64,000 bases of DNA from Pseudobdellovibrionaceae bacterium (lineage in GTDB: Bacteria > Bdellovibrionota > Bdellovibrionia > Bdellovibrionales > Bdellovibrionaceae): contig CANFQX010000001.1 in assembly GCA_947449255.1 (NCBI GenBank), positions 124,001-188,000 on the forward strand. Direction: 5' to 3'. This document shows, in pieces, positions 9,948 through 20,248 of this stretch. Both the position numbers and the translations under genes were made by a program. Position 1 is the stretch's first letter, and each line of letters starts with the position of its first letter. A model generated the notes under the pieces. It did not search any database, was not told the origin of the DNA, and worked only from the letters and a program-made list of their open reading frames with translations.

Positions 9948-10975
9948 TTCATCAAAAATCGACTTAAATCCACAGTGGGTCTTTTGCCACAAAGGACTAA
10001 AGCACTTGTCCATTTTTTTTCTGCAACTGTGAATTGCTGACTCTCTGAATTGATAACAAATTTATTTCTCGGCCCAGCCATGGCATTAAAGGCTCCGGTT
10101 GAGGCAAAACAAAGACCATCCGCTTTCATCGCCAGGTTGGCACCTTCTAGAGTCACACTGAAGGTCTTGCCATTAAATCCAGGAAAGTTAATGGTGGCCG
10201 AACTGCTCAAGACTTTCACATCTTGGGTTTTTAGCGAACATCTGCTGATGAACATCTGAAGAGTCACCGAAATTTTATTCGAAACGCTGGCGGCACCGCG
10301 GGCGCCAACCAAAGAACCATCCATCTTAAGATTAACCCGTAAAATATCCGATTCTTTTTTATCCAATTCAAAATTCAATTCATAAATATCCTCAGACAAA
10401 CTGACAAATTTTTTCTCTGATCCCACGTATTCCAGGCTGGTTTTATTTCCTTCACCCTTCACCACAAGAGATTCAAGCCCCTGCTCAGATTCAGAATAAT
10501 TCACTGCAAAACTTTTTTTATTTTTAGACTGCAAGGGCTGATCGCGCAGGACATATTCTAAGGTCTCACTGTTTGAGACAATGCGAGTTTGATTTTGGCC
10601 TCCCTGTAGCTTTGCACCATCAGCGCCAGAATTCTCAACCTTGTATTGCGACTTCATTGGATCTAAAGATCCGGTCGCAAGTTTTGCAAGCTCAATAGCC
10701 TCATTTTGCTTTTCTATTAAAAATGCCGCCAGTGGGAAAGTTTCTAAAACAAAACCTGCAGTCGCATTATTTTTTGAGGATCCTATTTTATATTTATTTA
10801 TTTTTGCTCGTGTTGCATCATCCACAACTTTAACATCTCGAGGAGTACAGGCAGCCAGAGAAAGGGCTGCAGCAAGAAGCAAAGTCTGACAAGACTTGAG
10901 CCTTATTTTAAAAACTTCACTCGTGAATACTTTTATCATAAAGAACCTTCTCGCTTTAAAAGAGTATAAAGACAT
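9944..10975 (-). CDS. Hypothetical lipoprotein (ATG at 10939 likely)
   Basis: Lipobox AAALSLAAC; stop overlaps the convergent gene stop (TTAG). Confidence 0.6.
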   Translation of the reverse strand: MSLYSFKARRFFMIKVFTSEVFKIRLKSCQTLLLAAALSLAACTPRDVKVVDDATRAKINKYKIGSSKNNATAGFVLETFPLAAFLIEKQNEAIELAKLATGSLDPMKSQYKVENSGADGAKLQGGQNQTRIVSNSETLEYVLRDQPLQSKNKKSFAVNYSESEQGLESLVVKGEGNKTSLEYVGSEKKFVSLSEDIYELNFELDKKESDILRVNLKMDGSLVGARGAASVSNKISVTLQMFISRCSLKTQDVKVLSSSATINFPGFNGKTFSVTLEGANLAMKADGLCFASTGAFNAMAGPRNKFVINSESQQFTVAEKKWTSALVLCGKRPTVDLSRFLMN

Positions 10976-12144
10976 CTCAATCCACCGTTGTTGATCTTAA
11001 GCTCTTTTTCAATTTGATATCCAGGAGGAGGTGCCATCAGTTTCTCTTTTTCTGGGAAAAGCAAACCCAATTTCTCAGGACTGTATTTTGCTGTTAATTT
11101 GAAAGCCAAAGTTTTTAAACCGCCAACACCCTCAGAGGAAAGTCTTTCTCCATAGGGAGGATTTAAAATCATCCACAGAGGAGCTTCTGGAATAAAGCTA
11201 CCCTCAAAGCAGTTTTGATGAACCCATTGCACCTTGGAGGCTTTAAAGTCTTCTTTTTCCTGGGCCTTGATTTGCGCTTCGACAGAATCAAAATTAGCGC
11301 CTGAAATTTTGACCATCTTTTCATCCAGATCCGTTCCGACAAAAGCTTTAAAGATCTTAGAAGCTGGCAAATCGTAATTAAAAACAAAGGTTGGTGAAAT
11401 AAACAGCTTTGGTGTTTTCTTCCATTTTTGAAAAGCATATTCTCTTTGAAATTGTCCCTGCCAAAGGCCGCGAGCTTCAGTTAAAAAAGTTCCCGACCCC
11501 GCCATGGGATCAAACAAGGTGATTTTTGATAACTCCCCAGGAGTCGTCTCGCCAATCGTGGCTCTCAGTAAATAAGCGGCCGTCGTTTCACGCAAAGGAG
11601 CTTCACCCTTCAAAACAGTCCAGCCACGCTTATGAAGATGTTCTCCTGTCGAATCCAAACTGATCGTGCATAGATCATCTTCCATGCGGATATAAATGCT
11701 GCCGCAAGAAACAAAATGGGCGGTCTCTTGAGTGCTCTTGATGTTGAACAATTCATTCAGTGCCTTTTCGGCGCTTTCCTGCAATCGTTTTTCATTATTA
11801 ATACGACTTTTTTGAGCAGCGACTTCCCACTCCACTTTTCCATGAACCAAATATTCACGCCACGGCAAAGCTTTAAACTTTTGGTAAAACTTAGGTAAAT
11901 CCTTTGTTCGAAAGGAAGTCATTCTCATGAGAATTCGATTGGCTGATTTTAAGAAAAAATTGAGTTGTACAGCCGCAAAAGGATCCGCTTCAAACTCAAG
12001 GCCTCCATCCAGCAATTCAACCTCTGGAAAGGCCATCGAATGAGTTTTTGAGTCCTTCCCTAAAAGGTAGGGCCATGCTTCTTTCATTTCTTCTAAAACA
12101 TTTTTTTCAAATCCTAGCGGAGTTGAAATAAAGAATTTATTCAC
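10936..12144 (-). CDS. THUMP/RlmL-like SAM-dependent RNA methyltransferase
   Basis: [15 protein letters not shown] and LNPPYGERL motifs with RlmL-like N-terminal region. Confidence 0.82.
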   Translation of the reverse strand: MNKFFISTPLGFEKNVLEEMKEAWPYLLGKDSKTHSMAFPEVELLDGGLEFEADPFAAVQLNFFLKSANRILMRMTSFRTKDLPKFYQKFKALPWREYLVHGKVEWEVAAQKSRINNEKRLQESAEKALNELFNIKSTQETAHFVSCGSIYIRMEDDLCTISLDSTGEHLHKRGWTVLKGEAPLRETTAAYLLRATIGETTPGELSKITLFDPMAGSGTFLTEARGLWQGQFQREYAFQKWKKTPKLFISPTFVFNYDLPASKIFKAFVGTDLDEKMVKISGANFDSVEAQIKAQEKEDFKASKVQWVHQNCFEGSFIPEAPLWMILNPPYGERLSSEGVGGLKTLAFKLTAKYSPEKLGLLFPEKEKLMAPPPGYQIEKELKINNGGLRCLYTLLKREGSL

Positions 12145-12232
12145 TAAAAAACTCCACTTCCTGTTAGATAAAAAATAAAGAACTCAGTTCCCGCCATACT
12201 TAACTAATCTTTTAAGCTTATACAATGCCTAT

Positions 12233-14542
12233 TCATTTCAGATTCAACTCAAGCTTCAGAGATCCAAAAATTCTTAAGATGTCTTTACGAGTGGCTTCTT
12301 GAATGAAATGCTTTTTCAGTTCAAACCCCAAGAGCTCGGTCGCGGAAGGAATCTTTCCGACAAAAACCAAGTAAACAAATCCCTCGTGAAGCAGTATTTC
12401 TGACCTGCTGGGATTTAATTTCTTAATTATTAAATTCAATCTGGGTGCTGCAGAGACCACTTCGTTGATTGAAAGGGTCTGATTGCCATCCTTATCGAAA
12501 GCTCTCATCAAGGCTTCCACATAATGCAAAACAGTCACTATTGTGCGAATATTTTCAGTTTCCAGCAGACCCACAATTTGTCCATCAACCAAAGAGGCTG
12601 ATTTTAAATATTTAAAAAACTCATCAAATTCAGGATCCGTGAGCTTTGCCACATAGCGACTCATTCCAGGGAGATTATCAAAATAATCAGCGAACTTCAT
12701 CCGCAGCTGTTTTTTTACGCAAAGTTCACGCAAATAAAAATAGCCAAAGACATCTGTTTTCTTAATTCGACAGCCTTGAAGATCATTTTGAATCTGATCA
12801 CTGGTTCCAAGTCCCACACTGAAGAGCAAACTCACATATTCAAAGGTTTCTTTATAATCCATCACAGCATCGCCATTGCCACTGGGCGTAAATAAATTTG
12901 CCTCTATGAAACTGCCCGGCCCAGAGTTGCCTTTCCGCGGGTCAAAGGCCTTCAGATCCAAACCCATTTCATTGAAATCATCATACCAAGCCGAAAATCC
13001 TGATTCCTTCAACTCGGCATGAGTCAATGAACCTAAAGAGTTTTCCCCATATCCAATCAACAATAAACGACCCAGCCCCCGAAAAAGATTGAGCTTAGTC
13101 AAAGTGAGCCAAGTGAACGGCTCACTTGCACTTGGGGCCGACTCAATCCATCGACCCTTTTTGTTAAAGTTGATCGGAAGCGGAGAACTCAACAATTGGT
13201 AAAATTCGTCCTGTGCTTTTTTCAGCATTTCTTGTTCTAATAGATTTTCATTTTTCCATTTTTCAGAATCTGTTTGGGCGAAATAAGAACGCATTTGAAC
13301 AACAAAATCTTTTTGCAATATGGCTTTTTGACTTTTCATTTTAAAAGCAGAGTCGACAAATTCCTGAATCATTTTCCATATTTTAAATTCATGACGGAGG
13401 CTTCCTAGATGTTTATTGTCAAACCCGATGAAGCTTCTAAAATCAACTTTTTCAAGGAAGTCTTGATCTCTCCCCAACATCCGCATGACAAAAAGTCTAT
13501 AGGTTTTCTTGAAGGTGCTTTTTTTAATTTTGGGATTCAGCTCAAGGCGTGGCACCACTTCATCAATAAAGGCATCTATCTCTTGGGTCGGAATCAAGCC
13601 CCTCATCTGCAATTGCGGAGATCGCTCTAACAAATCTAAAACGCCCTCAATAAAAACAGACAGAGCCTGAGTAACCTTGCCCTTTTCTAAGGATATTTTC
13701 TTTAATGTGTAGTTGTATTTAAGAAAAAGGTCATAGGCTTGTATGAAAGTTTGTATGCCATTTCTCCATTCAGCAGCCGTTGAAAAATTGGCCTTTTTGC
13801 CAACCAGGACATTTTTGATGACCTCGAGCAGCGGCACGAGATCTTTAAAATTATCGTAGGAAATATCATAGGAGCTCTTGGCCTCTGATCCCCTTAAAAA
13901 ATCAGACAGTCCAGAAAGCGCTCGCTTTAGTTCTTCGATGCCATATTCAGATTTTACTATTTGGGTTTTTCCTAGAATTTTAAAAACCGATGAATTTAAC
14001 TGCACAGTGGCTTTGCTGATTTCTTCCCCATCAGCAATTTTTTGTTTCATCATCAGCAATTTCATGGATGGAGAAAGTGCTACTGATTCTGTCTTTATTA
14101 CGCTGAGTAAATCGACCAATTGGACGATCTCATCTTTTGTAATGACAGATTCACTGCCTCCCAGGAGGGCCTGCTTGATCTTCATAAGTTCTGCTGCAAA
14201 CTCTGGGGTCACCTGATTTTCTTTTAAAAAGTATTTTGAAAAAAAGCGCCGCAATTCATCGCCCGTGTATCCATTCGGTACAGATCCGAATGTTTTATTT
14301 TTAAAATAGTTCAAAGCATCACGAGCGCAATCAAAACTGCTGTTTATGTCCTCAGAACTGCCTTCACCCACGGATATTTTTTCCAAACTGAGGGGCAGTT
14401 CCTTCAAACACAAAAGCCTATCACTTGAAAAATTTAGAACTTCGGAATCCTTTTTCTTCTCATTCAGATACTCTCCACATCCACTCAAGGAGAGGAGAGA
14501 GGCTGCGACGACAAGACCGCTCACCAGCATTTTATAGCGCAT
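12233..14542 (-). CDS. EF-hand-containing lipoprotein (module copy 1); start set at ATG 14542 rather than 14641
   Basis: Lipobox SLLSLSGC after MRYKM; canonical EF-hand loop DKDGNQTLSINE at 12461-12496; second loop-like SGNGDAVMDYKE. Confidence 0.75.
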   Translation of the reverse strand: MRYKMLVSGLVVAASLLSLSGCGEYLNEKKKDSEVLNFSSDRLLCLKELPLSLEKISVGEGSSEDINSSFDCARDALNYFKNKTFGSVPNGYTGDELRRFFSKYFLKENQVTPEFAAELMKIKQALLGGSESVITKDEIVQLVDLLSVIKTESVALSPSMKLLMMKQKIADGEEISKATVQLNSSVFKILGKTQIVKSEYGIEELKRALSGLSDFLRGSEAKSSYDISYDNFKDLVPLLEVIKNVLVGKKANFSTAAEWRNGIQTFIQAYDLFLKYNYTLKKISLEKGKVTQALSVFIEGVLDLLERSPQLQMRGLIPTQEIDAFIDEVVPRLELNPKIKKSTFKKTYRLFVMRMLGRDQDFLEKVDFRSFIGFDNKHLGSLRHEFKIWKMIQEFVDSAFKMKSQKAILQKDFVVQMRSYFAQTDSEKWKNENLLEQEMLKKAQDEFYQLLSSPLPINFNKKGRWIESAPSASEPFTWLTLTKLNLFRGLGRLLLIGYGENSLGSLTHAELKESGFSAWYDDFNEMGLDLKAFDPRKGNSGPGSFIEANLFTPSGNGDAVMDYKETFEYVSLLFSVGLGTSDQIQNDLQGCRIKKTDVFGYFYLRELCVKKQLRMKFADYFDNLPGMSRYVAKLTDPEFDEFFKYLKSASLVDGQIVGLLETENIRTIVTVLHYVEALMRAFDKDGNQTLSINEVVSAAPRLNLIIKKLNPSRSEILLHEGFVYLVFVGKIPSATELLGFELKKHFIQEATRKDILRIFGSLKLELNLK

Positions 14543-15920
14543 AAGAAACACCCACCATGAGTCGGTCATTGTTTGAAAGTTCAGCGATATCATTGATATT
14601 ATTTTTGTTGATCGATCCCGCCCTGAGGATCTGCATCTCACTTAAAAAAGCCCAATTCTGGGAATAGCGAAATCGCGCGTTGAGGCGGATCAAATCAAAA
14701 TCATTTTTGTCCGAGTGAGTAAAACTGACTTTTGAATTTATTTTTCGACCAGGACTTATGGATTGATTCAATTCCACGGCTAACATCTGGGCCTGTTGAA
14801 AGGGATACAAGTTTGTGAGCGGGGTGTTTGCCAGATTTTCGCCGACCTCCTTGACCCCACCTCCGTAGATATCCAACTGAAAAACACTGATGGACCACAG
14901 CCCATTATCCCACTGAACAAATGGACTCAAAAGAAAGGCATCTTTGAAAAGTGGCTGACTCCAAGCGCTATCAAAAATCTTATCTTGAGCCGGGTGATCA
15001 AAAGTTCCTCCCAGGCCCACTTTCCAGTTTTCATACTTCGTTGAAAAATCCACACCAGCCAGCGAATGGAAAAAAACTTGAGGCTGCAACTCGACATTGC
15101 CCTTCAAAGTACTTAAATCTAAGCTTCCCCGATACCCCAGCGCTAGGACATTGTCGGGACCATAGAGATAACTCAATTGAGTTCGAAAGTTTTTATTTTC
15201 TCCAAAGGAAAGTTTAGCGCCATAAGAACTTTGCATAACAATTTGACTGTCATTGGGCCGGTCAAAGTGATATTGCATTTCAGTAGCTTGATCCCATATT
15301 CGAACACTGGGAGGGGGTTCGCGAAACCAGGGATTGCCCTTCACAAAGCCACCATCTTTGATTTCAAAATTAGGTCCTTGACTTGGAAAATACACAGGCG
15401 AGGCAAACAGGACAAAGGTGTACGAGGGCTTATCGATTTGCCAGAAAAGGCCCGTGAGCCCCTGCTCTTCAGGCGCTAGAGGATTCCATTTATAGACAGG
15501 TTGCCAAACCCCTAAATTCCAACGCGAATCGAGCTCGCTCCAGCGCATTTTTTTTCGACCAACATAAAAATTTTCAGATAAGTTTTGAGGATTTTTAAAA
15601 TAAAGCTCAGCGATGTTGAGATAATTCATGAGGGGTGAACCGACGGCGACTCCTCCTGATATTTCCATTCTTATGTTATCCTCTGAACTGGTGTCTGTTT
15701 TTAACATGGCTCCAATAAACTGATAATTATTTTTTTCTGTGGACTCAAAAGCTGGGCTGATAAAGGAATCAGAAAAGACTTTCATTTCAGTGTGCGTCTG
15801 CCCAAAAACAAGACTTGCCCCGGTCTGAAATAATAAAAATAGAAACCACGCCCCCCAGTTTCGGGGAAGGATCACTGAAGACTTAAATGGGAGGCCCCAT
15901 ATCGAATTCAGAAATGTCAT
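14532..15920 (-). CDS. Probable outer-membrane barrel protein (module copy 1)
   Basis: Signal sequence, strand-rich; shared motif GRKKMRWSELDSRWNLGVWQPVY...LAPEEQGLTGLF with ORF 49748-51187. Confidence 0.72.
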   Translation of the reverse strand: MTFLNSIWGLPFKSSVILPRNWGAWFLFLLFQTGASLVFGQTHTEMKVFSDSFISPAFESTEKNNYQFIGAMLKTDTSSEDNIRMEISGGVAVGSPLMNYLNIAELYFKNPQNLSENFYVGRKKMRWSELDSRWNLGVWQPVYKWNPLAPEEQGLTGLFWQIDKPSYTFVLFASPVYFPSQGPNFEIKDGGFVKGNPWFREPPPSVRIWDQATEMQYHFDRPNDSQIVMQSSYGAKLSFGENKNFRTQLSYLYGPDNVLALGYRGSLDLSTLKGNVELQPQVFFHSLAGVDFSTKYENWKVGLGGTFDHPAQDKIFDSAWSQPLFKDAFLLSPFVQWDNGLWSISVFQLDIYGGGVKEVGENLANTPLTNLYPFQQAQMLAVELNQSISPGRKINSKVSFTHSDKNDFDLIRLNARFRYSQNWAFLSEMQILRAGSINKNNINDIAELSNNDRLMVGVSYAL

Positions 15921-16080
15921 GAGTCTCCTTTTATAAAAAATGGCAGGTTCAGGGAAGGAGCTTCAATCTCCGTGCCCAAGAAAACCTGGAAGGTGAGCAC
16001 TTTAGAGCCATCAGGCCAAGACTCCATGAGCTTTTTTTAAACAAGTGACCTTTTATGTCAGCTTTGCTAGAATCCAGGGG

Positions 16081-17124
16081 ATGTCTAATAAATTGCCAAC
16101 TGCCAAAATTTTAGTCATTCGCTTTTCAAGTATAGGTGATGTCGTTCAAGCTTTAAGCATCCCCTCTGCTTTGGCTCTGCGATTTTCAAATGCCGAAATT
16201 CATTGGATCACACGCAAAGACTTAGCCCCCTTGCTTAAAAATCACCCGCATATTCACAAAATTTGGGAGCTTGATCGCAAAGCGGGTTTCCTTGGCTTGC
16301 TTCAATTAGCCAGGCTCATGAAAACTGAAAATTTCACTCATATTTATGATGCGCACAACAATGCCAGATCTCGTACTGTGACTTTTATTCTTCGCCCGTG
16401 GGGATTTTTGGGGATGGGCCCCACCTTGATACGCCGATCGATTAGGCGCTGGAAAAGATTGCTGCTTTTCAAGTTTCGCATCAACACATTTGAAATGCCT
16501 TTTTCAGGCCAACGGGATCTGCTAGAGCCCTTGCAAAGCTGGGGCATAGAAAAGCAGGCTCCCCCCGCGCCCCAATTATTTCCCAGCGAAGACAGCTCTA
16601 AAAAAGCCCTCGAGGTGTTGGGATCTTTTGCAGGAGGCATCTCGCTTGCACCCTCTGCTGCCTATTTTTTAAAGCGCTGGCCGAAAAGTTATTGGAAGGA
16701 ACTTATCCAAGCTTTTCCTGAACAAAAATTTATCCTACTGGGCGGTCCTGAAGATTCTTTTTTAGAAGATATTGCTGCCGTTGCACCAAATCGAGTTTTA
16801 AATTTAGCGGGTCGATGCACTTTGCCAGTGAGTGCAGCCGTTGTGGGTCTTTCCAAGGCTCTGGTCAGCAACGACACCGGTCTATTGCATATTGCAGAAC
16901 AATTGGGCAAAAAAGCAATCGCCTTGATGGGACCTGCGCCCTTTGGATTTCCCTCTCGCCCAACGACGAAAATCCTCGAACTCAATCTTAAATGTCGCCC
17001 CTGCAGCAAACATGGCCAAGGCCCCTGCACAAACACGATCAAATATCATGAGTGCCTTGTTGGAATCACACCGCAGGATGTGACCAAGGCATTGAACCAG
17101 CTCCTTGGAGATCTCAATTCATGA
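16081..17124 (+). CDS. Glycosyltransferase family 9 / lipopolysaccharide heptosyltransferase
   Basis: KILVIRFSSIGDVVQALSIPSAL...IHWITRK; VSNDTGLLHIAEQLGKKAIALMGP. Confidence 0.88.
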   Translation: MSNKLPTAKILVIRFSSIGDVVQALSIPSALALRFSNAEIHWITRKDLAPLLKNHPHIHKIWELDRKAGFLGLLQLARLMKTENFTHIYDAHNNARSRTVTFILRPWGFLGMGPTLIRRSIRRWKRLLLFKFRINTFEMPFSGQRDLLEPLQSWGIEKQAPPAPQLFPSEDSSKKALEVLGSFAGGISLAPSAAYFLKRWPKSYWKELIQAFPEQKFILLGGPEDSFLEDIAAVAPNRVLNLAGRCTLPVSAAVVGLSKALVSNDTGLLHIAEQLGKKAIALMGPAPFGFPSRPTTKILELNLKCRPCSKHGQGPCTNTIKYHECLVGITPQDVTKALNQLLGDLNS

Positions 17125-18398
17125 GTTTTTTATTTTTTATTATTTACAGATTCACCGTGGCTCCATTGACTTGGTTTTTGATGCAAATATTGAGGCCCGT
17201 TCTCAATGACAAATTGCAAGAGCTGATTCAAGACAAAAATAAGGGTTTTTATAAAATAAAAAAACCTGGCACTGAAAATAAAATTGCCCTAGCCCGACCT
17301 CTTTGGATTCATGCGGCCAGCGGAGAAATCGAGTACGCTCGTCCTATCATCCGAGAATACAAGAAAAAAAATCCTGACGTTCCCATCCTCATCACCTACA
17401 CCTCACCTTCCGCAAAAAAAATTCTGGAAGGACTGGATGAGGTCGATGCCTGGGGAGTGCTCCCGTGGGAGTTTAATTTTTTAATGAATGCTTTTATCAA
17501 AAAATGGAACCCCCGTGCTCTGCTTATATCCAGAACGGATGTCTGGCCCATTCTGGCAAATTCAATGTCGTCAGCTAAGATCCCAAGCTTGCTCTTCTCT
17601 GCAACATTTGCCGAAAACTCCTCAAGACTCAAAGGATTCACGCGCTTTTTAACACGCTATACTTTAAATCAATTGACTGAGATTCATTGTGTCTCTGAGG
17701 ATGATCGCAAAAACCTCGAAGATCTTCAGCTGAAATGTAAGATATGCGTCAGCGGCGACACCCGCTTTGATCAGGTTTTCCATCGCCTTGAAAACCCGAA
17801 AGCGCTGAAAAGCGAGCTGATGCCCACACCAGACGACTTTGTTTTTATCGCAGGTTCGACATGGCCCGAGGACGAAAAGCACCTCCTTGGAGCTCTTGCA
17901 AAGTTTAAAGGGCAATTGCTAAAGGTCATCATTGCCCCCCATGAAGCCACGCCCACTCATCTTGAGCAGCTCGAGCAACAAATTCAAGAACTTGGCCTGA
18001 AATCTCTGCGCTATTCAACGGCAAATCATTGGCCTGAAGGAAAAATTTTGATTGTGGATCAAGTGGGAATTTTAGCAGAACTTTACACTTGGTCTGATTT
18101 GGCTTTCATCGGTGGATCCTTTAAAAAGCAAGTGCACTCGGTCATGGAGGCCCTTGCCGCCGGTGTCCCCGTGATGGTCGGTCCATTTCACAAAAACAAC
18201 AGAGAGGCTTTATTTTATCAAAAAAAGAATTTCTCTGCGGGAATGATTGTACAAGTGGTTCACTCTGCCGACGACATCGTGGTCCTGGTCGACCGCATGA
18301 AGAAAAAAATATTAATGCTTCCGCAAATCAAAGAACAAATTAGAGCTGAAGTTTATAAAAACAGAAACAGCACCCAAAGGATTCTTGAGGCGCTTTGA
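17121..18398 (+). CDS. waaA: 3-deoxy-D-manno-octulosonic acid (Kdo) transferase
   Basis: IHAASGEIEYARPII, ISRTDVWPIL, GDTRFDQV, GGSFKKQVHSVMEALAAGVPVMVGP; ATGA overlap with upstream heptosyltransferase. Confidence 0.85.
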   Translation: MSFLFFIIYRFTVAPLTWFLMQILRPVLNDKLQELIQDKNKGFYKIKKPGTENKIALARPLWIHAASGEIEYARPIIREYKKKNPDVPILITYTSPSAKKILEGLDEVDAWGVLPWEFNFLMNAFIKKWNPRALLISRTDVWPILANSMSSAKIPSLLFSATFAENSSRLKGFTRFLTRYTLNQLTEIHCVSEDDRKNLEDLQLKCKICVSGDTRFDQVFHRLENPKALKSELMPTPDDFVFIAGSTWPEDEKHLLGALAKFKGQLLKVIIAPHEATPTHLEQLEQQIQELGLKSLRYSTANHWPEGKILIVDQVGILAELYTWSDLAFIGGSFKKQVHSVMEALAAGVPVMVGPFHKNNREALFYQKKNFSAGMIVQVVHSADDIVVLVDRMKKKILMLPQIKEQIRAEVYKNRNSTQRILEAL

Positions 18399-18423
18399 AG
18401 TTGAGGTTTGAATTTAAGCACAC

Positions 18424-19086
18424 TCACGGACAAATAAGTCTATTATTCCTGACGTTACAAACTACACAGTTCGCACTTCCATCTAGGTTTAGCCCGACCA
18501 TAAACTGATCGGCGGGACATAGACCTACATTACAGCTGTCAATTTTAACTGCGGTCGCGGAGACAGGGGTAATAGCCAGTGATATAGGTAGATTCAGATC
18601 AGAAATAGCACGAACCAATTTTGCATTGTCAAATTTAACTCTGAGATTTCCTTGAGCCGTATTGTTACCAAGAGCAACAGAACTTATTTCTATTTGAAAA
18701 CCATTCTCTGTTCCATTGTTCGCCAAAACAGTCAAATTGGAAGTCCATGCCGAAACCTGCCCACCCACGCTGATCTCAGCCACTTTTTCTAATTTTAATG
18801 AATAGGGCAGAGTCGTTGGATTAAAGGTGAGCTTAGTCACACCCCCCGTGATATTCCCTGCATTCAATAGTTCAGTGCATGTCCTTACATTAGATATGAT
18901 TTGGCTTATGACTCGCTGGAAATCTATAGCTGCAACCTTTTCGGTCAAGGCCTCATTTTCTCTTTGCTGTGAAATCTGAATACTTAGCATTGCGACGAAA
19001 AAAATCATCGAAATGCCACTCAAGATAAGGACTTGAATCAACACATTACCAGATTCATTATTTTTGCCGATCCCAAAGCACGTCAT
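18424..19086 (-). CDS. Prepilin-like protein, paralogue of the next ORF
   Basis: N-terminal NESG|NVLIQVLILSGISMIFFVAML, co-linear similarity to 19148-20137. Confidence 0.6.
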   Translation of the reverse strand: MTCFGIGKNNESGNVLIQVLILSGISMIFFVAMLSIQISQQRENEALTEKVAAIDFQRVISQIISNVRTCTELLNAGNITGGVTKLTFNPTTLPYSLKLEKVAEISVGGQVSAWTSNLTVLANNGTENGFQIEISSVALGNNTAQGNLRVKFDNAKLVRAISDLNLPISLAITPVSATAVKIDSCNVGLCPADQFMVGLNLDGSANCVVCNVRNNRLICP

Positions 19087-19147
19087 ATGGAGTCCTCAAT
19101 TTTATTCGGTCGAAATAGTCCGGTAAAAAATTGCCTATTTTTCTAAT

Positions 19148-20119
19148 TTAATTGCATGTGATCAGACTAACTGGATCATTAACGGGATAGCATAAAAGTG
19201 CGTTCTCATGAACCCCACTGACCCGTCCTTGCGCAAAATCAAAACTTCCCTTTGCTGAGAGCCCTCCAGTCCCTGAGGACGGACATCGTCCGTTAAGAAC
19301 ATTTCCATAACAATAAGAAAATCCACTCGCCCATCCAAAAGAGCAACCCGCAAAAATGCCCAGCGGAGCTGATGTATCCGGAGTTGCGGGGATTGTGCAA
19401 GTGTCAGTGCCATTCGTGCAGGTTTTTGCTGGGTGCTGATAAATATTCGCGACGGTGCATTTCTTACAGATAGGCTCGCCCAGAGCGTCTATCCCCTTCA
19501 GGACTAGTTTAGGGTCACAGCTTAAAGCCTCTGCTGTCTTACATCCTAGAATTTTAACAGCCGTTAAAGGGCCACTCGTTGACAGATTAATTGGAAATTT
19601 CAGATCACGAAGACTTCGAATCAGTTTTGATTTTTTAAAAATAATATTGAGAGCACCGCGTGCAGTATTTTTAGCGAGATCTACGCTGTATATATTTAAT
19701 TCCATTCCAAAATTTGCACTGGTTTCGATTTCCAAACTTCTTGAAAGGGGTGATACCAATCCGCCGACACTTGTATCGCCGATTTTTCTTAGGCCGAAGC
19801 GGTGTGTGATAGCCGGATCTGGCGGATTCGCAGGCACCTCGACAACATTACTATTAAAAGTCAATTTAGGAAGCCCACCCACAACATTGGCTGATAAAAA
19901 TAAATCACTACAGGTTTTTGAGTTTGATAATATTTGCGATACCGATCGGGCATAATCCAAAGCCGCCAACTTTTGCTCCAGGGCACTATTCTCTTTGCTT
20001 TGCATGGATTGCATGGCCGCTAAAGCCATCACTAAAATCATCGAAATCCCAATCCCGACCAAAGCTTGAACGATGGACTGGCCCGATTGATCTTTGAAAT
20101 AAAACCGGCTGGATTTCAT
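19148..20119 (-). CDS. Prepilin-like protein (ORF to 20137; ATG at 20119 likely)
   Basis: DQSG|QSIVQALVGIGISMILVMALAAMQ; Cys-rich C-terminal extension. Confidence 0.62.
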   Translation of the reverse strand: MKSSRFYFKDQSGQSIVQALVGIGISMILVMALAAMQSMQSKENSALEQKLAALDYARSVSQILSNSKTCSDLFLSANVVGGLPKLTFNSNVVEVPANPPDPAITHRFGLRKIGDTSVGGLVSPLSRSLEIETSANFGMELNIYSVDLAKNTARGALNIIFKKSKLIRSLRDLKFPINLSTSGPLTAVKILGCKTAEALSCDPKLVLKGIDALGEPICKKCTVANIYQHPAKTCTNGTDTCTIPATPDTSAPLGIFAGCSFGWASGFSYCYGNVLNGRCPSSGTGGLSAKGSFDFAQGRVSGVHENALLCYPVNDPVSLITCN

Positions 20120-20248
20120 ATCAACTCCCTCTATCATCTAGGCTAACAGAAAAAAAAATTATTTCATTAGCAACCTGCGGGATCGAATAAGGTCGCTTAT
20201 GAAATTCTCAACATGGGATTTCTCAGCATGGGATTTTTTTTAGCCGAC

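Noticed and set aside
19455-19955. 166-aa plus-strand ORF opposite the prepilin-like gene
   Set aside because: Antisense to a gene supported by a clear paralogue; no domain signal
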